The translations under genes were made by a program, and so were the position numbers. Source: Chloracidobacterium thermophilum B (GTDB lineage Bacteria > Acidobacteriota > Blastocatellia > Chloracidobacteriales > Chloracidobacteriaceae). From it: a stretch of 64,000 nt of DNA. Below the pieces are notes generated by a model. That model was not told where the DNA came from, did no database searches, and saw nothing but the letters and a program-made list of their open reading frames with translations. The stretch is taken from contig NC_016024.1 of assembly GCF_000226295.1 (NCBI RefSeq), forward strand, positions 2,153,501 to 2,217,500. The letters run 5' to 3'. Positions 36,254 to 44,780 of this stretch are shown piece after piece (positions within the stretch are counted from its first letter, which is position 1; each line of letters starts with the position of its first letter).

Positions 36254-37189
36254 TTATTTGACTGGCTCAAAGCCTTTGAATTCATAGGTCACGCCAAAGG
36301 TCAGCCCCCGGCGCGGACTCAACCTGGTCAACCCGGCCACCCCGGCCAGGTCCCACTGAAAACCGGCGGCCCGCCAGCGCGCCCCCAGACGCACCTGCGC
36401 CTGGCTTTCCAGTCCCGGCACCGGCGTCCGGGGGTTGTAGCGCCCGGCCACTTCCCCAAGCACATCCACCTCTTCCGTGACGCGGTAGATGGCCGCAGCA
36501 CCGTAGGTCAGTACGTCCTGCTGCGCGCCGGGCTTGACTGGACTTGTCAGGATGCCGACACCCAGATTGCCAAAGAGGTTGAGCCGCTCCCGGGCCACCC
36601 GCTTCCCGACAAGCACCATCCCGAACACGTTCGTCGCATTGAGTCCGATGCCGCGTGCCTGATCACTGTTCGGAAGCTGGACGCCAATCCGTACGCCAAG
36701 GCTCGGTGCGCGGCGGGTTTCCTTCCGCAGCTTGATTTTCGTCCACAGGGTGAAATCACTTGCCCCGGAAGTCGAGGTGGCGCCGGGAGCCAGGGACAGT
36801 GGAATGGCGCTTGTCCCACGCTCACGAATGCTCAGATAGTCGCGCAGACTTCCCTCGACAGAAAAACCGACATTGCTGTTCAGCCCGAAGTGTACGCCCA
36901 GTACCACCGGACGGAAGAGATCACCCCGCAGGCCGGACAGACCAAAGCGCTGGTTCTGGAAAAAATCAGCCCCGGCCTGAAGGCGTATCCGCCCGGTCTC
37001 CACAATGTCCACGTCCTCGGTCAGGAGCGGCCGCTGCTGCGCTGCCGCTGGCATTCCCAAGGACGACAGCGCCCACCAACCCGCCGCCAGCAGGACAGCC
37101 GCCCACCGGAGCCACCTGCCAGGTGTCGGCCGGGCGGAACACAGAGCATCAGGCAGATCATAGCTGGCAGGCATCTTCCCGATTGACAT
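36254..37189 (-). CDS. Predicted outer-membrane beta-barrel protein
   Basis: About 311 residues from ATG 37189. A signal peptide (WLRWAAVLLAAGWWALSSLGMPAAAQQ) is followed by alternating hydrophobic and polar beta strands, such as IRLQAGADFFQNQRF and VGFSVEGSLRDYL, up to a C-terminal strand LTFGVTYEFKGF. Family-level relatives are annotated as transporter or porin-like barrels; I cannot name one. The start could be any of several in-frame ATG. It follows the SPOR gene by 28 bases on the same strand. Confidence 0.6.
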   Translation of the reverse strand: MSIGKMPASYDLPDALCSARPTPGRWLRWAAVLLAAGWWALSSLGMPAAAQQRPLLTEDVDIVETGRIRLQAGADFFQNQRFGLSGLRGDLFRPVVLGVHFGLNSNVGFSVEGSLRDYLSIRERGTSAIPLSLAPGATSTSGASDFTLWTKIKLRKETRRAPSLGVRIGVQLPNSDQARGIGLNATNVFGMVLVGKRVARERLNLFGNLGVGILTSPVKPGAQQDVLTYGAAAIYRVTEEVDVLGEVAGRYNPRTPVPGLESQAQVRLGARWRAAGFQWDLAGVAGLTRLSPRRGLTFGVTYEFKGFEPVK

Positions 37190-37217
37190 CCCCCATAGCG
37201 CCGTCCGGCGACGGTCA

Positions 37218-37781
37218 TCAGTTTGGCACAACCCGCGCTGCGCGAAATCCGAAGTCGCGCCGCAGCTCCTCACTGACCTGGTTGGCTGTTGTCAAGTTGT
37301 ACAGGCCGACTTTGACCAGGTACAACTCATTTCCGGTCTCGGCGGTCGGGCGTGTCACAAAAGCGCTCGTAAATCCCTTGCGATTCAGCTCGGCCACCAA
37401 CCGGTTGGCCTCATCGGCCGTGGCCACGGCGGCCACCTGCACGGCATAGCGCGCATCGGACAAGTCAATGGCACGTTCCGGCGGACGCTCCGGCGGAGTG
37501 TCAGCAACGGGCAGCGGACGCCGCATCGCTGGCGCAAAAGGAAACAGCTTGCCGACATTGACGCCCAGCGCAAAAAAGACGGCACACGACACCACCCAAA
37601 CCACATAGCCACCCACCAGCGCGCTCACCCGCCGGCGGGGCGTTGCCGGAAGCCAGTCCGGGGATGATTCCGGCGGTCGCGAGGCAGGCCGGGAAGCAGG
37701 CATGGCGGGAGTTGACAGCGGTGCTGGCGCAGCCGTCCAACCGGTCGGACTGGACACACCGGTTTTCAGTGACACTTTCAT
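37218..37781 (-). CDS. SPOR-domain membrane protein
   Basis: 187 residues from MKVSLKTG (the frame to 37799 starts at TTG). A Pro-rich cytoplasmic head, one membrane helix (VGGYVVWVVSCAVFFALGVNVG, about 57-78), then a C-terminal SPOR-like domain beginning YAVQVAAVATADEANRLVAELNRKGF and ending LRRDFGFRAARVVPN. SPOR domains bind denuded peptidoglycan at division sites. A role in cell envelope or division is inferred from the domain. Confidence 0.78.
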   Translation of the reverse strand: MKVSLKTGVSSPTGWTAAPAPLSTPAMPASRPASRPPESSPDWLPATPRRRVSALVGGYVVWVVSCAVFFALGVNVGKLFPFAPAMRRPLPVADTPPERPPERAIDLSDARYAVQVAAVATADEANRLVAELNRKGFTSAFVTRPTAETGNELYLVKVGLYNLTTANQVSEELRRDFGFRAARVVPN

Positions 37782-37904
37782 GGCCACCAACGATACCAAA
37801 TCCCCGGTGCGGCACGGTGCCCTAAAAAGCCGTTCCGCGCTGGAGACAGGGTCTCACCCACCAGGCAAAGTTACGCCCCAGCTCGCACCTGGACAACGAA
37901 AAGT

Positions 37905-37933
37905 TTGAACTCGCGCCCGATTTCAGCGATAGT
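37905..37933 (+). promoter_or_regulatory. Possible promoter for the gene at 38030
   Basis: TTGAAC (37905-37910), 17 bases, GATAGT (37928-37933). The -35 is good, the -10 is weak. It lies in the 248-base region between the SPOR gene and the divergent hypothetical gene. Confidence 0.35.
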
Positions 37934-38029
37934 AGAACTACGCCGGCCTGTTTCCTGCAACCTGACATCATCGGCGACTGCTCGTGTCCCCGGAGCGTAC
38001 ATCCCTCGGTTCCTGCGAGGCACGATGCC

Positions 38030-38401
38030 ATGAGCGAATCGAATGTGCCGCTGCTTGAACGCGGTTTCTCCAATCTGCTTGTGACGGGTATTCTCTACCC
38101 GATGACCTGTCTGCCCTTCATGCCCCTGACGGGGATTTACCAAACCGGCAAACTTGTTTTTGAGCAGCTCAAGGATACTCCGCTTGGGAAGACACCGACG
38201 GCGCATATCACGGCCACAGCCGTCATCACACCGGTCATCATGATCCCACTGATGGTGCCCCTCGGACTGGCCCAGGGACTCACCTTTGTCTCGGACAACG
38301 TGGCCAAACACGGCATTGACAAAGGGGTGGAAAACCTCATCGGCAAGATCACGGGCGTTGTCCGCACGACAGCGGGCAGCGCACTCAATCGCGGGAACTG
38401 A
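38030..38401 (+). CDS. Hypothetical small membrane-associated protein
   Basis: 123 residues with two hydrophobic stretches: about 15-35 (LLVTGILYPMTCLPFMPLTG) and 62-86 (AVITPVIMIPLMVPLGLAQGL). No known motif. Start with ATG preceded by GAGG about 11 bases upstream. An antisense frame covers the same bases but has poor protein character, so the plus frame is taken as the gene. Family not recognised. Confidence 0.55.
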   Translation: MSESNVPLLERGFSNLLVTGILYPMTCLPFMPLTGIYQTGKLVFEQLKDTPLGKTPTAHITATAVITPVIMIPLMVPLGLAQGLTFVSDNVAKHGIDKGVENLIGKITGVVRTTAGSALNRGN

Positions 38402-38445
38402 AGTTTCCAGCCAGACTTCAGTGACCGGGAAAGTCGGGTGACACG

Positions 38446-38895
38446 ATGCCAACGCTACTTGCTGTTGAAGCACCAGTTGAAGTGTGCACCTGTGGGGCAA
38501 CCATGGAGGCCGTAGCTCAGCCGGGACCGCGCCGGTTTGACTACCTGTGCCCCGCCTGTGACAACCGGAAGTCCAACTACGCTGCCATCACCCTCCGCAA
38601 CTCAAAAACCAACCGGGTTCACCGTGGCTGGCTGGTCGGGCGAACCAAGCCCATCTACATTGGCCACGTGCTCTACCACCAACTGACCATCGAAATCTCC
38701 CAGCAGGACGGCGCAGAAATGTGCCACGACCTCAGCATGCGCCTGGCCTACGGACGGAAACCACACGTCACGCTGGAGATTGCCGATGGGCGTGCCCGGG
38801 GTGATCTCATCTTTTTGTTCAACCGGGGTTGGATGGAGGACGAGCAGCACACCACGATTGTGCTTGAGGAAGTCGGGCGTTCCCTGTTCGAGTAA
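38446..38895 (+). CDS. Hypothetical protein with N-terminal zinc ribbon
   Basis: 149 residues. Four Cys near the start (VCTCGATM at about 14-16 and YLCPACDN at about 34-37) make a likely zinc ribbon; the remainder is beta-rich (GWLVGRTKPIYIGHVLYHQ, HTTIVLEEVGRSLFE). Soluble, no signal peptide. It starts 44 bases after the small membrane-associated gene. No family recognised. Confidence 0.6.
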   Translation: MPTLLAVEAPVEVCTCGATMEAVAQPGPRRFDYLCPACDNRKSNYAAITLRNSKTNRVHRGWLVGRTKPIYIGHVLYHQLTIEISQQDGAEMCHDLSMRLAYGRKPHVTLEIADGRARGDLIFLFNRGWMEDEQHTTIVLEEVGRSLFE

Positions 38896-38916
38896 AACGC
38901 CGCCAACCGGTTGCCA

Positions 38917-38980
38917 GGCGCGTAACGGCCGGTGACTACAGCCGCGCAAAGCTGTAGGAAGCCACCGGCCGCCACGCGCC
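38917..38980. repeat. Long imperfect palindrome / 23-bp hairpin
   Basis: Three nested perfect stems: GGCGCGT (38917-38923) with ACGCGCC (38974-38980); CGGCCGGTG (38926-38934) with CACCGGCCG (38963-38971); CTACAGC (38936-38942) with GCTGTAG (38951-38957), with an 8-base loop. No T-run follows on the plus strand, so it is not a classic terminator. A separate 10-bp palindrome CAACCGGTTG (38904-38913) adjoins it. It could be an RNA element or a short mobile palindrome. Confidence 0.75.
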
Positions 38981-39094
38981 AGCTTCGGATGGCGGGCAAG
39001 TGTGGCAGGTATGCCGACCGGTGGCACTTGGCGGGGCAGCCCGGCTTGTGTAGTCTCCAGCCTATCCCGGCCCAACCGGCGCGGAGCGCACGCC

Positions 39095-39796
39095 ATGTCT
39101 CTCGCCTACATCCTGCAAGACCTCGACGATCCCGACTTCGAGGATATCCACGGCGACGATGAAACTGGCGGTTTTGCCGCCGACAAAGCCCTACGCCTGC
39201 TTGTCTCTTCGCTCTACACGAGCTGGCGTCCCGGTGATGGTGTCCCATTTCTGGCGGCCGCGCGGGTGGCGCTGACCTCCGGTGAACCAACCGTGGCGGC
39301 CTCGGTTGTCCCGGATGTCCTGCTGGCACGGGGCGTCACGCTGGCAGCCGAGTGGTGGAAACCTGTCCATCGCATCTACCAGGTTTCGCGCCTCGGTAAG
39401 GCGCCTGATCTGGTTCTCGACCTTCTGGCGCACAACTCCGGTAAGGCTGAGGCGTCCGACCGGCGGCATCAGATGTATGAACAACTTGGCGTCACCTACC
39501 GCGTGATCTATGACCCCTGTGGACTGCTGGCAGACCAGCCGGTAACGGTTTTCGAGCGGCAGCATGGACGCCTGACTGCCCGCCAGGACATGCAACTGCC
39601 ACACCTGGGGCTGGGGCTGACCCTCTGGCGCGGGACGTTTGAAGGGCGAACCGACACCTGGCTGCGCTGGACCGATGCCCACGGCAACCGGCTTCTGACC
39701 GGCGACGAACTGGCCGCTTACTGGCACCGCCGGGCCACCGAACTGGAAGCCGGGCAGCAGTCCACTTCTGCTATGGATAGCTCCACTGTAACCTGA
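39095..39796 (+). CDS. Uma2-family nuclease-fold protein, probably degenerate
   Basis: 233 residues from ATG 39095. The central part resembles Uma2/DUF820 proteins of the PD-(D/E)XK nuclease superfamily: VPDVLLA (D74), APDLVLDLLAHNSG (105-116) where relatives have EVLSP, SDRRHQMYEQLGVTYRVIYDP where they have D-x-x-K-x-x-x-Y-x-x-x-G-V-x-E-Y-W-x-V-D-P. The catalytic Glu and Lys are therefore replaced (Asp/Leu and His), so nuclease activity is doubtful. The C-terminal 80 residues are extra. It converges on lysC with 2 bases between stops. Confidence 0.6.
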   Translation: MSLAYILQDLDDPDFEDIHGDDETGGFAADKALRLLVSSLYTSWRPGDGVPFLAAARVALTSGEPTVAASVVPDVLLARGVTLAAEWWKPVHRIYQVSRLGKAPDLVLDLLAHNSGKAEASDRRHQMYEQLGVTYRVIYDPCGLLADQPVTVFERQHGRLTARQDMQLPHLGLGLTLWRGTFEGRTDTWLRWTDAHGNRLLTGDELAAYWHRRATELEAGQQSTSAMDSSTVT

Positions 39797-39798
39797 AC

Positions 39799-41208
39799 CT
39801 ACGTCCTGGCACCCAGCTCAAACCGTTCGTGGATGGCGCTGACCGCGGCTGCGGCTTCAGATTCGTTCACAACGAACGAAATGTTGATTTCTGAGGAGCC
39901 TTGTGCGATGGCGATGACATTGACCTGCGCTGCGGCCACAGCGGAAAAAATCCGCGCGGCAATTCCCGGACGCCCCCGCATCCCGGCTCCGACTACGGAA
40001 ACAATCGCCACCGGCGTGAGCACTTCCACCCGCTCAACACAGCCGTGGTGAAACTCCAGGCTGAGCGCCTTGACCAGCGCCGACCGGGTACGCTCCGCCT
40101 CCCGGTCTTCAACCATGAAGCAGAGATTGTTTTCGGATGACGACTGGGAAATCAGCAGCACGTTGACCCCGGCGGCCGCAACGGCGGCAAAGGTTCTGGC
40201 GGCAATCCCCGGCACGCCGAGCATGCCCCGTCCGGCGACGGTCAGCAGCGCCAGCCCGGTGATGGAAGTCACCGACTTGACATCGGCATGCCAGTCCCCA
40301 GTGGTGGCGGAGACTTTCGTCCCGGCGCCTTCCGGGCGAAAGCTGTTTTTGATGTAGAGCGGAATCCCCTTCGGGATGAGAGGAAGCAACGTCTTGGGAT
40401 GCAGGACCTTGGCCCCGTAGTAGGCCAGTTCCCCGGCTTCGGCATAGCTGATGTGGGGCAACACCTGGGCATCGACCACCAGGCGCGGGTCGGCCGTCAT
40501 GAAGCCGTCGGCATCCGTCCAGATGACCACGGCTTCGGCTTCGAGTGCCGCGCCGAGAATACCGGCTGAGTAATCCGAGCCGCCGCGCCCCAGCGTCGTT
40601 GGGACGCCATCGGGTGTAGCACCAATGAAGCCTGTTACCACTGGAATCTGCCCGGCGTCCAGCAGCGGCAGGAGCCGTTCGCGGGTCGCCAGCGCCGTCG
40701 CCGCTAGGTCGGGCACCGCTGCACCAAAGGTATCATCGGTGATGATCAGCCGGTCGGCGTCGCACGCAACGGACGCCAGACCACGGCTGTTCAGCGCGGC
40801 GGCGACGAGCCGTGCCGAAAGCCGTTCACCGAGACCGGCAATGAAATCCTGCGCCCGTGGCGGCAGTTCACCCACAAGCGCAATCCCTTCCCCGATGCGC
40901 GCAAAGCGGTCAAAGAAGGCTTCGAGTTCAGCAGCCACGGCATAGTGGGCCGCACCGTCGGACACCAACTGTTCGAGCGCTTCCAGGTGCCGCGCCCGCA
41001 AGGTCGCACCGGCGGCAGTAACGGCCACCACGTCTCCCTGCGCGGCCTTCCGGGTGGCTTCGAGCAGCAGGTTCGTGATGCCGCTCATGGCCGACACCAC
41101 CACCACCAGCCGCGTCTTCCGTTTCCGTTCAGCTTCCACAATGGCAACGAGCTGCTGAATGCGCTCGGCGTTGCCTACCGACGTGCCCCCGAACTTATGA
41201 ATCTGCAC
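39799..41208 (-). CDS. lysC: Aspartate kinase
   Basis: 469 residues, a monofunctional class with kinase domain (KFGGTSVGNAERI at 5-17, VVVVSAMSG, GRGGSDYSAG, VIWTDADGFMTADPR) and two ACT domains at the end (LALLTVAGRGMLGVPGIAARTF and VAIVSVVGAGMRGRPGIAARIF). It phosphorylates aspartate, the first step to lysine, threonine and methionine, and the ACT domains imply feedback control by end products. The start is GTG at 41208, sharing one base with the stop of the upstream secreted-protein gene. Confidence 0.95.
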   Translation of the reverse strand: MQIHKFGGTSVGNAERIQQLVAIVEAERKRKTRLVVVVSAMSGITNLLLEATRKAAQGDVVAVTAAGATLRARHLEALEQLVSDGAAHYAVAAELEAFFDRFARIGEGIALVGELPPRAQDFIAGLGERLSARLVAAALNSRGLASVACDADRLIITDDTFGAAVPDLAATALATRERLLPLLDAGQIPVVTGFIGATPDGVPTTLGRGGSDYSAGILGAALEAEAVVIWTDADGFMTADPRLVVDAQVLPHISYAEAGELAYYGAKVLHPKTLLPLIPKGIPLYIKNSFRPEGAGTKVSATTGDWHADVKSVTSITGLALLTVAGRGMLGVPGIAARTFAAVAAAGVNVLLISQSSSENNLCFMVEDREAERTRSALVKALSLEFHHGCVERVEVLTPVAIVSVVGAGMRGRPGIAARIFSAVAAAQVNVIAIAQGSSEINISFVVNESEAAAAVSAIHERFELGART

Positions 41209-41657
41209 TAGCGAATCTCAACCGTGAGTGAGTATTTGATGGGAGTGGTGAGCTTCACGGGCTTGATCGGCCAAACATACAGAAAGTAATCCCCCCTCAC
41301 TGGAAGTGTCACTTCTCCAGTGCGGGTCGGTGGCGCGACACCGGTGAGCGGTTCGCCGCTCGGCTCTTCCTTTCCGTCTATCTCATCATAGACCGAAACG
41401 CCCAATTGGGGATTTGTCCGACTCACGGCAAAGGTCAGGGTTTGCCCGGCGTTAGCCCGAAGAACATATTTGCGCCACGTTGTCCGGGGCGGCAGCACCC
41501 CCGTCACCGTGGAGGATGAAGCGCCGGGCGTAAAGCGGATGCGCGTCGCCCGCCTGCTTTGCCCCAAAACAGGAGACACCGCCGTTGTCAGCGACAACAC
41601 CAGCCCTGCCAACAACTGTCGTCTGGAAAACCTGTGCAGCATACTTCTGAACCTCAT
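41208..41657 (-). CDS. Secreted hypothetical protein coupled to bioB
   Basis: 149 residues from ATG 41657, which overlaps the bioB stop as ATGA and has AGGAG just upstream. The head [28 protein letters not shown] is a signal peptide with an RR pair, so Tat export is possible. The mature part is a beta-rich domain ([33 protein letters not shown]) like the bacterial pre-peptidase C-terminal (PPC) fold. The tight packing between bioB and lysC suggests one transcript, though no link in function is clear. Confidence 0.65.
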   Translation of the reverse strand: MRFRSMLHRFSRRQLLAGLVLSLTTAVSPVLGQSRRATRIRFTPGASSSTVTGVLPPRTTWRKYVLRANAGQTLTFAVSRTNPQLGVSVYDEIDGKEEPSGEPLTGVAPPTRTGEVTLPVRGDYFLYVWPIKPVKLTTPIKYSLTVEIR

Positions 41658-42694
41658 TTCTCCTGAAGGGTTGCGGTAGCTGCCGAGGCACAACCTGCCG
41701 TCTTCGCGTTCGGCGCATCCTTGAACGGCACGCGCGGATGCAGCCCCAGCTTGTTCAGAAGCTGCGCGTCTTCGTCATAGTCGTTTGTCGGCGACACCCT
41801 GGTGAGCATCATTCTGGCATCGCTGGAAAAAATCGAGTTCGCCCCGGCCAGAAAGCACAGCGCCTGGGCTTCTTCGGAAAGTTGTGTGCGGCCGGCCGAG
41901 AGGCGAATGACCGAACGCGGCATGGCAATGCGCGCCGTGGCAATCACCCGCAGCGTTTCCCAAACGGAAACCTCAGCCTCGTTTTCCATTGGCGTCCCCG
42001 GCACGCGCGTCAGCAGGTTGATCGGCACGGATTCCGGGTGCGGGTTCATTGTCGCCAGCGTGTGCAGCAAGCCGATGCGGTCGTCAGTGCTTTCGCCCAG
42101 ACCAAGGATGCCCCCCGTGCAGAGGGTCACGCCGGTTTTGCGTACGTTGGCAAGCGTCTCCAGGCGGTCGTCGTACGTGCGGGTCGTGACTACCCGCCCG
42201 TAATACTCACGCGACGTATCGAGGTTGTGGTTGTAGGCGTACAGCCCGGCTTCTTCGAGCCGCCGGGCCTGGGCCTCGGTCAGCATGCCCAAGGTACAGC
42301 AGACTTCAATGCCCAGCGCATTGACGCTGCGCACGATGTCCAGCACGGCCTCGAACTGGGCATCGTCGCGGACGTTGCGCCACGCCGCACCGAGGCAGAC
42401 CCGACTGACCCCGTGCGCTTTGGCGCGCTCGGCAATCGCCACGACGGTTGCTTTGTCAAGCAGAGGTTGTGCCGCTATACCCGTTTCATAGTGCGCGGAC
42501 TGCGAACAGTAACCACAGTCTTCCGGGCAGCCGCCGGTTTTGATGGAAATCAGACGGCAGACCTGGACTTCCTGCGGGTCGTGGCAGGTGCGGTGTACCG
42601 TGGCTGCCCGGTGGATGAGTTCCAGCAGGGGCAGGTCGTGAAGGGCGCGCAGTTCGTCGCGCGTCCAGTCGAAGCGAACCAGAGGTTGTGACAT
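41654..42694 (-). CDS. bioB: Biotin synthase
   Basis: 346 residues, a radical-SAM enzyme that inserts sulfur into dethiobiotin to make biotin. The [4Fe-4S] cysteines are C56, C60 and C63 in [14 protein letters not shown]; the [2Fe-2S] site residues appear in VCLGAAW, and Arg in IRLSAGR. Other family blocks are [10 protein letters not shown] and GGILGLGES. Full length. No other bio gene is in the window. Confidence 0.97.
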   Translation of the reverse strand: MSQPLVRFDWTRDELRALHDLPLLELIHRAATVHRTCHDPQEVQVCRLISIKTGGCPEDCGYCSQSAHYETGIAAQPLLDKATVVAIAERAKAHGVSRVCLGAAWRNVRDDAQFEAVLDIVRSVNALGIEVCCTLGMLTEAQARRLEEAGLYAYNHNLDTSREYYGRVVTTRTYDDRLETLANVRKTGVTLCTGGILGLGESTDDRIGLLHTLATMNPHPESVPINLLTRVPGTPMENEAEVSVWETLRVIATARIAMPRSVIRLSAGRTQLSEEAQALCFLAGANSIFSSDARMMLTRVSPTNDYDEDAQLLNKLGLHPRVPFKDAPNAKTAGCASAATATLQEK

Positions 42695-42753
42695 GTGAAG
42701 TCAGTCTCGATGCCTTTCAGAAATCACCACGGCGAACACAGCCGGGAGGCCCT

Positions 42754-43632
42754 TCAGAACACGACGACAGTCGGGTAGAGCGGGACGGTCCACACCGGGC
42801 TGACGTAGTACGGACTGAGGTACGGCGTATAGTACACATACGGGTCTGTGATGACAAAATCGTAGTCGTACACGGTCTCCGTCGTGGTGGTGGTCGTGGT
42901 GGCGGGAGACGCCGAAGCCGCTTCCAGCGCCCGCTGTTCGGCTTCGATTTCCTGCCCGCGCCGTACCAACTCCAGCATGATCTGCCCGCCGCGCGTCAGC
43001 AGGTCCTGCATTACGTCATCGGAAGTGACTTCGAGCGTGCGGCTGGGGTCATTGGGATCGGTCGTCGTGTAGCCCAGTTCACAGGGATGCAGATTCGAGT
43101 TCACGATGGCCAGGATTTCATCCCACAGTTCGCCTGACAGAATCCCCAGTTCCCACTTTCCATCGGCATAGTCGTCAAAGCGCCCTTCCATCACGAAGGA
43201 CATAAAGACGATTTCGACCGGATCGAGCTTTTTGTAGATGGCCACAGCCACGCGCAGGTCTTCCCAGCGTTCCTGCTGGAGGTAGAGCTGCCAACCGGCG
43301 TCGTCGAAGTCGTAGTAGCGTTCAAAGGCAAACTCGCCGGTCGCCAGGTCCACGGCACAGTAGATGTCATAGACCGTAAGGTATTCCTCATACCGCTGGC
43401 GAAAGGTACGTACCCGCGCCTTGCCTTCTTCTGTCGGAACGTAGTAAGCGCCTTGGATTTCGATGAGGTGCTCGTTGAACAGCATCTGGAGTACGTCCCG
43501 CAGCACCATTTCGTCCGGGTCGGTGGGAGCCACGGCAAAGCGTCGGCCTTTGCGCACCATCTTGTCGAGCACAAAGATGCTGGCAAAGCTGCGGCGCTGG
43601 GCTTCGGTCAGGGTGTAGGTGTGTTTCGTCAT
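42754..43632 (-). CDS. Hypothetical protein with Thr run and Tyr-rich C-terminal tail
   Basis: 292 residues from MTKHTYTLTEAQRR (GAGGA 9 bases upstream; an ATG two codons earlier is possible). The body (1-230) is alpha-helical and acidic, with WELGILSGELWDEILAIVN and RGGQIMLELVRRGQEIEAEQ. A run of about seven Thr leads to a tail rich in Tyr, Val and Pro (VYDYDFVITDPYVYY...). No signal peptide is visible. I do not recognise it. It follows the lipoprotein gene by 176 bases on the same strand. Confidence 0.6.
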   Translation of the reverse strand: MTKHTYTLTEAQRRSFASIFVLDKMVRKGRRFAVAPTDPDEMVLRDVLQMLFNEHLIEIQGAYYVPTEEGKARVRTFRQRYEEYLTVYDIYCAVDLATGEFAFERYYDFDDAGWQLYLQQERWEDLRVAVAIYKKLDPVEIVFMSFVMEGRFDDYADGKWELGILSGELWDEILAIVNSNLHPCELGYTTTDPNDPSRTLEVTSDDVMQDLLTRGGQIMLELVRRGQEIEAEQRALEAASASPATTTTTTTETVYDYDFVITDPYVYYTPYLSPYYVSPVWTVPLYPTVVVF

Positions 43633-43808
43633 GGGCATCCGTCCTCGCTGGTAGGGGTTCAGGGCTGTAGGGTCAGGTTCGCAAGGGCAGACGGCGCATT
43701 GCCGGCCAGGGCCGGCCCGGCGGATGGACAACATCCACCGGGGCGGCGCCAGCCGGGCAGGTCTGATGGCAAGTCAACTTCAGGCGCGGAGCGTGTGAAC
43801 ACAGCCCG

Positions 43809-44780
43809 TCAGTTGCGCCGGCCGCGGGTGTTGAAGTTCCGTGGTGGTGCCGGGCGTGCCACGGAGGGCGGCGGTGCCGGCGGACGAACGCTCCCCGGAG
43901 GCGGGGCCATCGGACGCGCTGCCGGTACCGACGAAGGCGGTATGGCACGCCGGGAGGCCGGCCCCTGCCCAAAACCGCCAGAGGCCACTGGACGGTTGCC
44001 ATCCCGCTGCTGAAACTGCCGCTGGGTCTGGCCTGGCTGGGTGAGCGGCTGGCGGAAGCTGGGGGCCACCTTGGCGGCATTGGGCGACGGCGTGGCTGCC
44101 GGAATGGCCGGCTGGGTCCGCCGTTGCACGGGGATATTCCGGGTGTAGTTGGTGACGGTCGTCCGATAGGTGGCCACCGGCACCGGCGCATACGGACGAT
44201 AATAGGGCGGGAACGCGCCGAAGCCGTAGGGCGAAACGTAAAGGGCCGGCCGGGGCGCCAGCGCCCACGCCAGAAACAGCGCTGTGGCGATGGGAAGCAC
44301 CGCCGAGTAATAGACATTCGGGCCATAGACGGCCGGATGCCCCTGCACCTGTACCGTCGCCTCCGGCTGCCCCGGCGTCTGCTCGATGACGAGATTGGCG
44401 ACTTCCTGCTCCTGACCGCCCTTGAGCAGGGCGACAAAGGAAAAGTTCTTCGTGTTGCCGCCGCCGTACTCCTGGACGCGGATGTAATCCACCTGACCGT
44501 CTTCATCGAGGTCGAGGTTGTTGATGGAGACGGGCTGATTGAGCAGCCGTTCAAGGCTTTCGGCGTCTTTGGCCTGCTTGGTCAAACCAATCAGCGCCTG
44601 CAAGTCAAGCCCCTGCCCGGGCACATTGCTGGTTGCCGTCACTGTCGAGGGTTTGGCCGGCGGGGCCACAACCGGCTGCGGAGCCGGGCGGGAAGACGAA
44701 CAGGCAAAGCAGCCACCGGTCAGCAGAACGGCAAGTCCCAAAGCCAGGCTGCGGGTCCAGAACCCAACGTGTGAAGCCAT
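43809..44780 (-). CDS. Putative lipoprotein with EF-hand-like loop and Pro-rich tail
   Basis: 323 residues. The signal peptide ends at LLTGGC (Cys24), a plausible though not ideal lipobox. A calcium-binding-like loop DLDEDGQVDYI follows within a small domain (60-150), then a hydrophobic segment (YYSAVLPIATALFLAWALAP) and a Pro/Gln/Arg-rich low-complexity tail of about 130 residues. AAAGGAG precedes the ATG by 7 bases. Likely anchored in the envelope. Function unknown. Confidence 0.65.
   Translation of the reverse strand: MASHVGFWTRSLALGLAVLLTGGCFACSSSRPAPQPVVAPPAKPSTVTATSNVPGQGLDLQALIGLTKQAKDAESLERLLNQPVSINNLDLDEDGQVDYIRVQEYGGGNTKNFSFVALLKGGQEQEVANLVIEQTPGQPEATVQVQGHPAVYGPNVYYSAVLPIATALFLAWALAPRPALYVSPYGFGAFPPYYRPYAPVPVATYRTTVTNYTRNIPVQRRTQPAIPAATPSPNAAKVAPSFRQPLTQPGQTQRQFQQRDGNRPVASGGFGQGPASRRAIPPSSVPAARPMAPPPGSVRPPAPPPSVARPAPPRNFNTRGRRN

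Noticed and set aside
37871-38500. 209-codon minus frame opposite the gene at 38030
   Set aside because: Low-quality protein rich in His/Arg without domain signal; the plus frame has coherent hydrophobic helices and a start with upstream purines.
38505-38545. tRNA-like GTAGCTCAG string
   Set aside because: It lies inside a coding gene and no cloverleaf or acceptor stem can be drawn around it.
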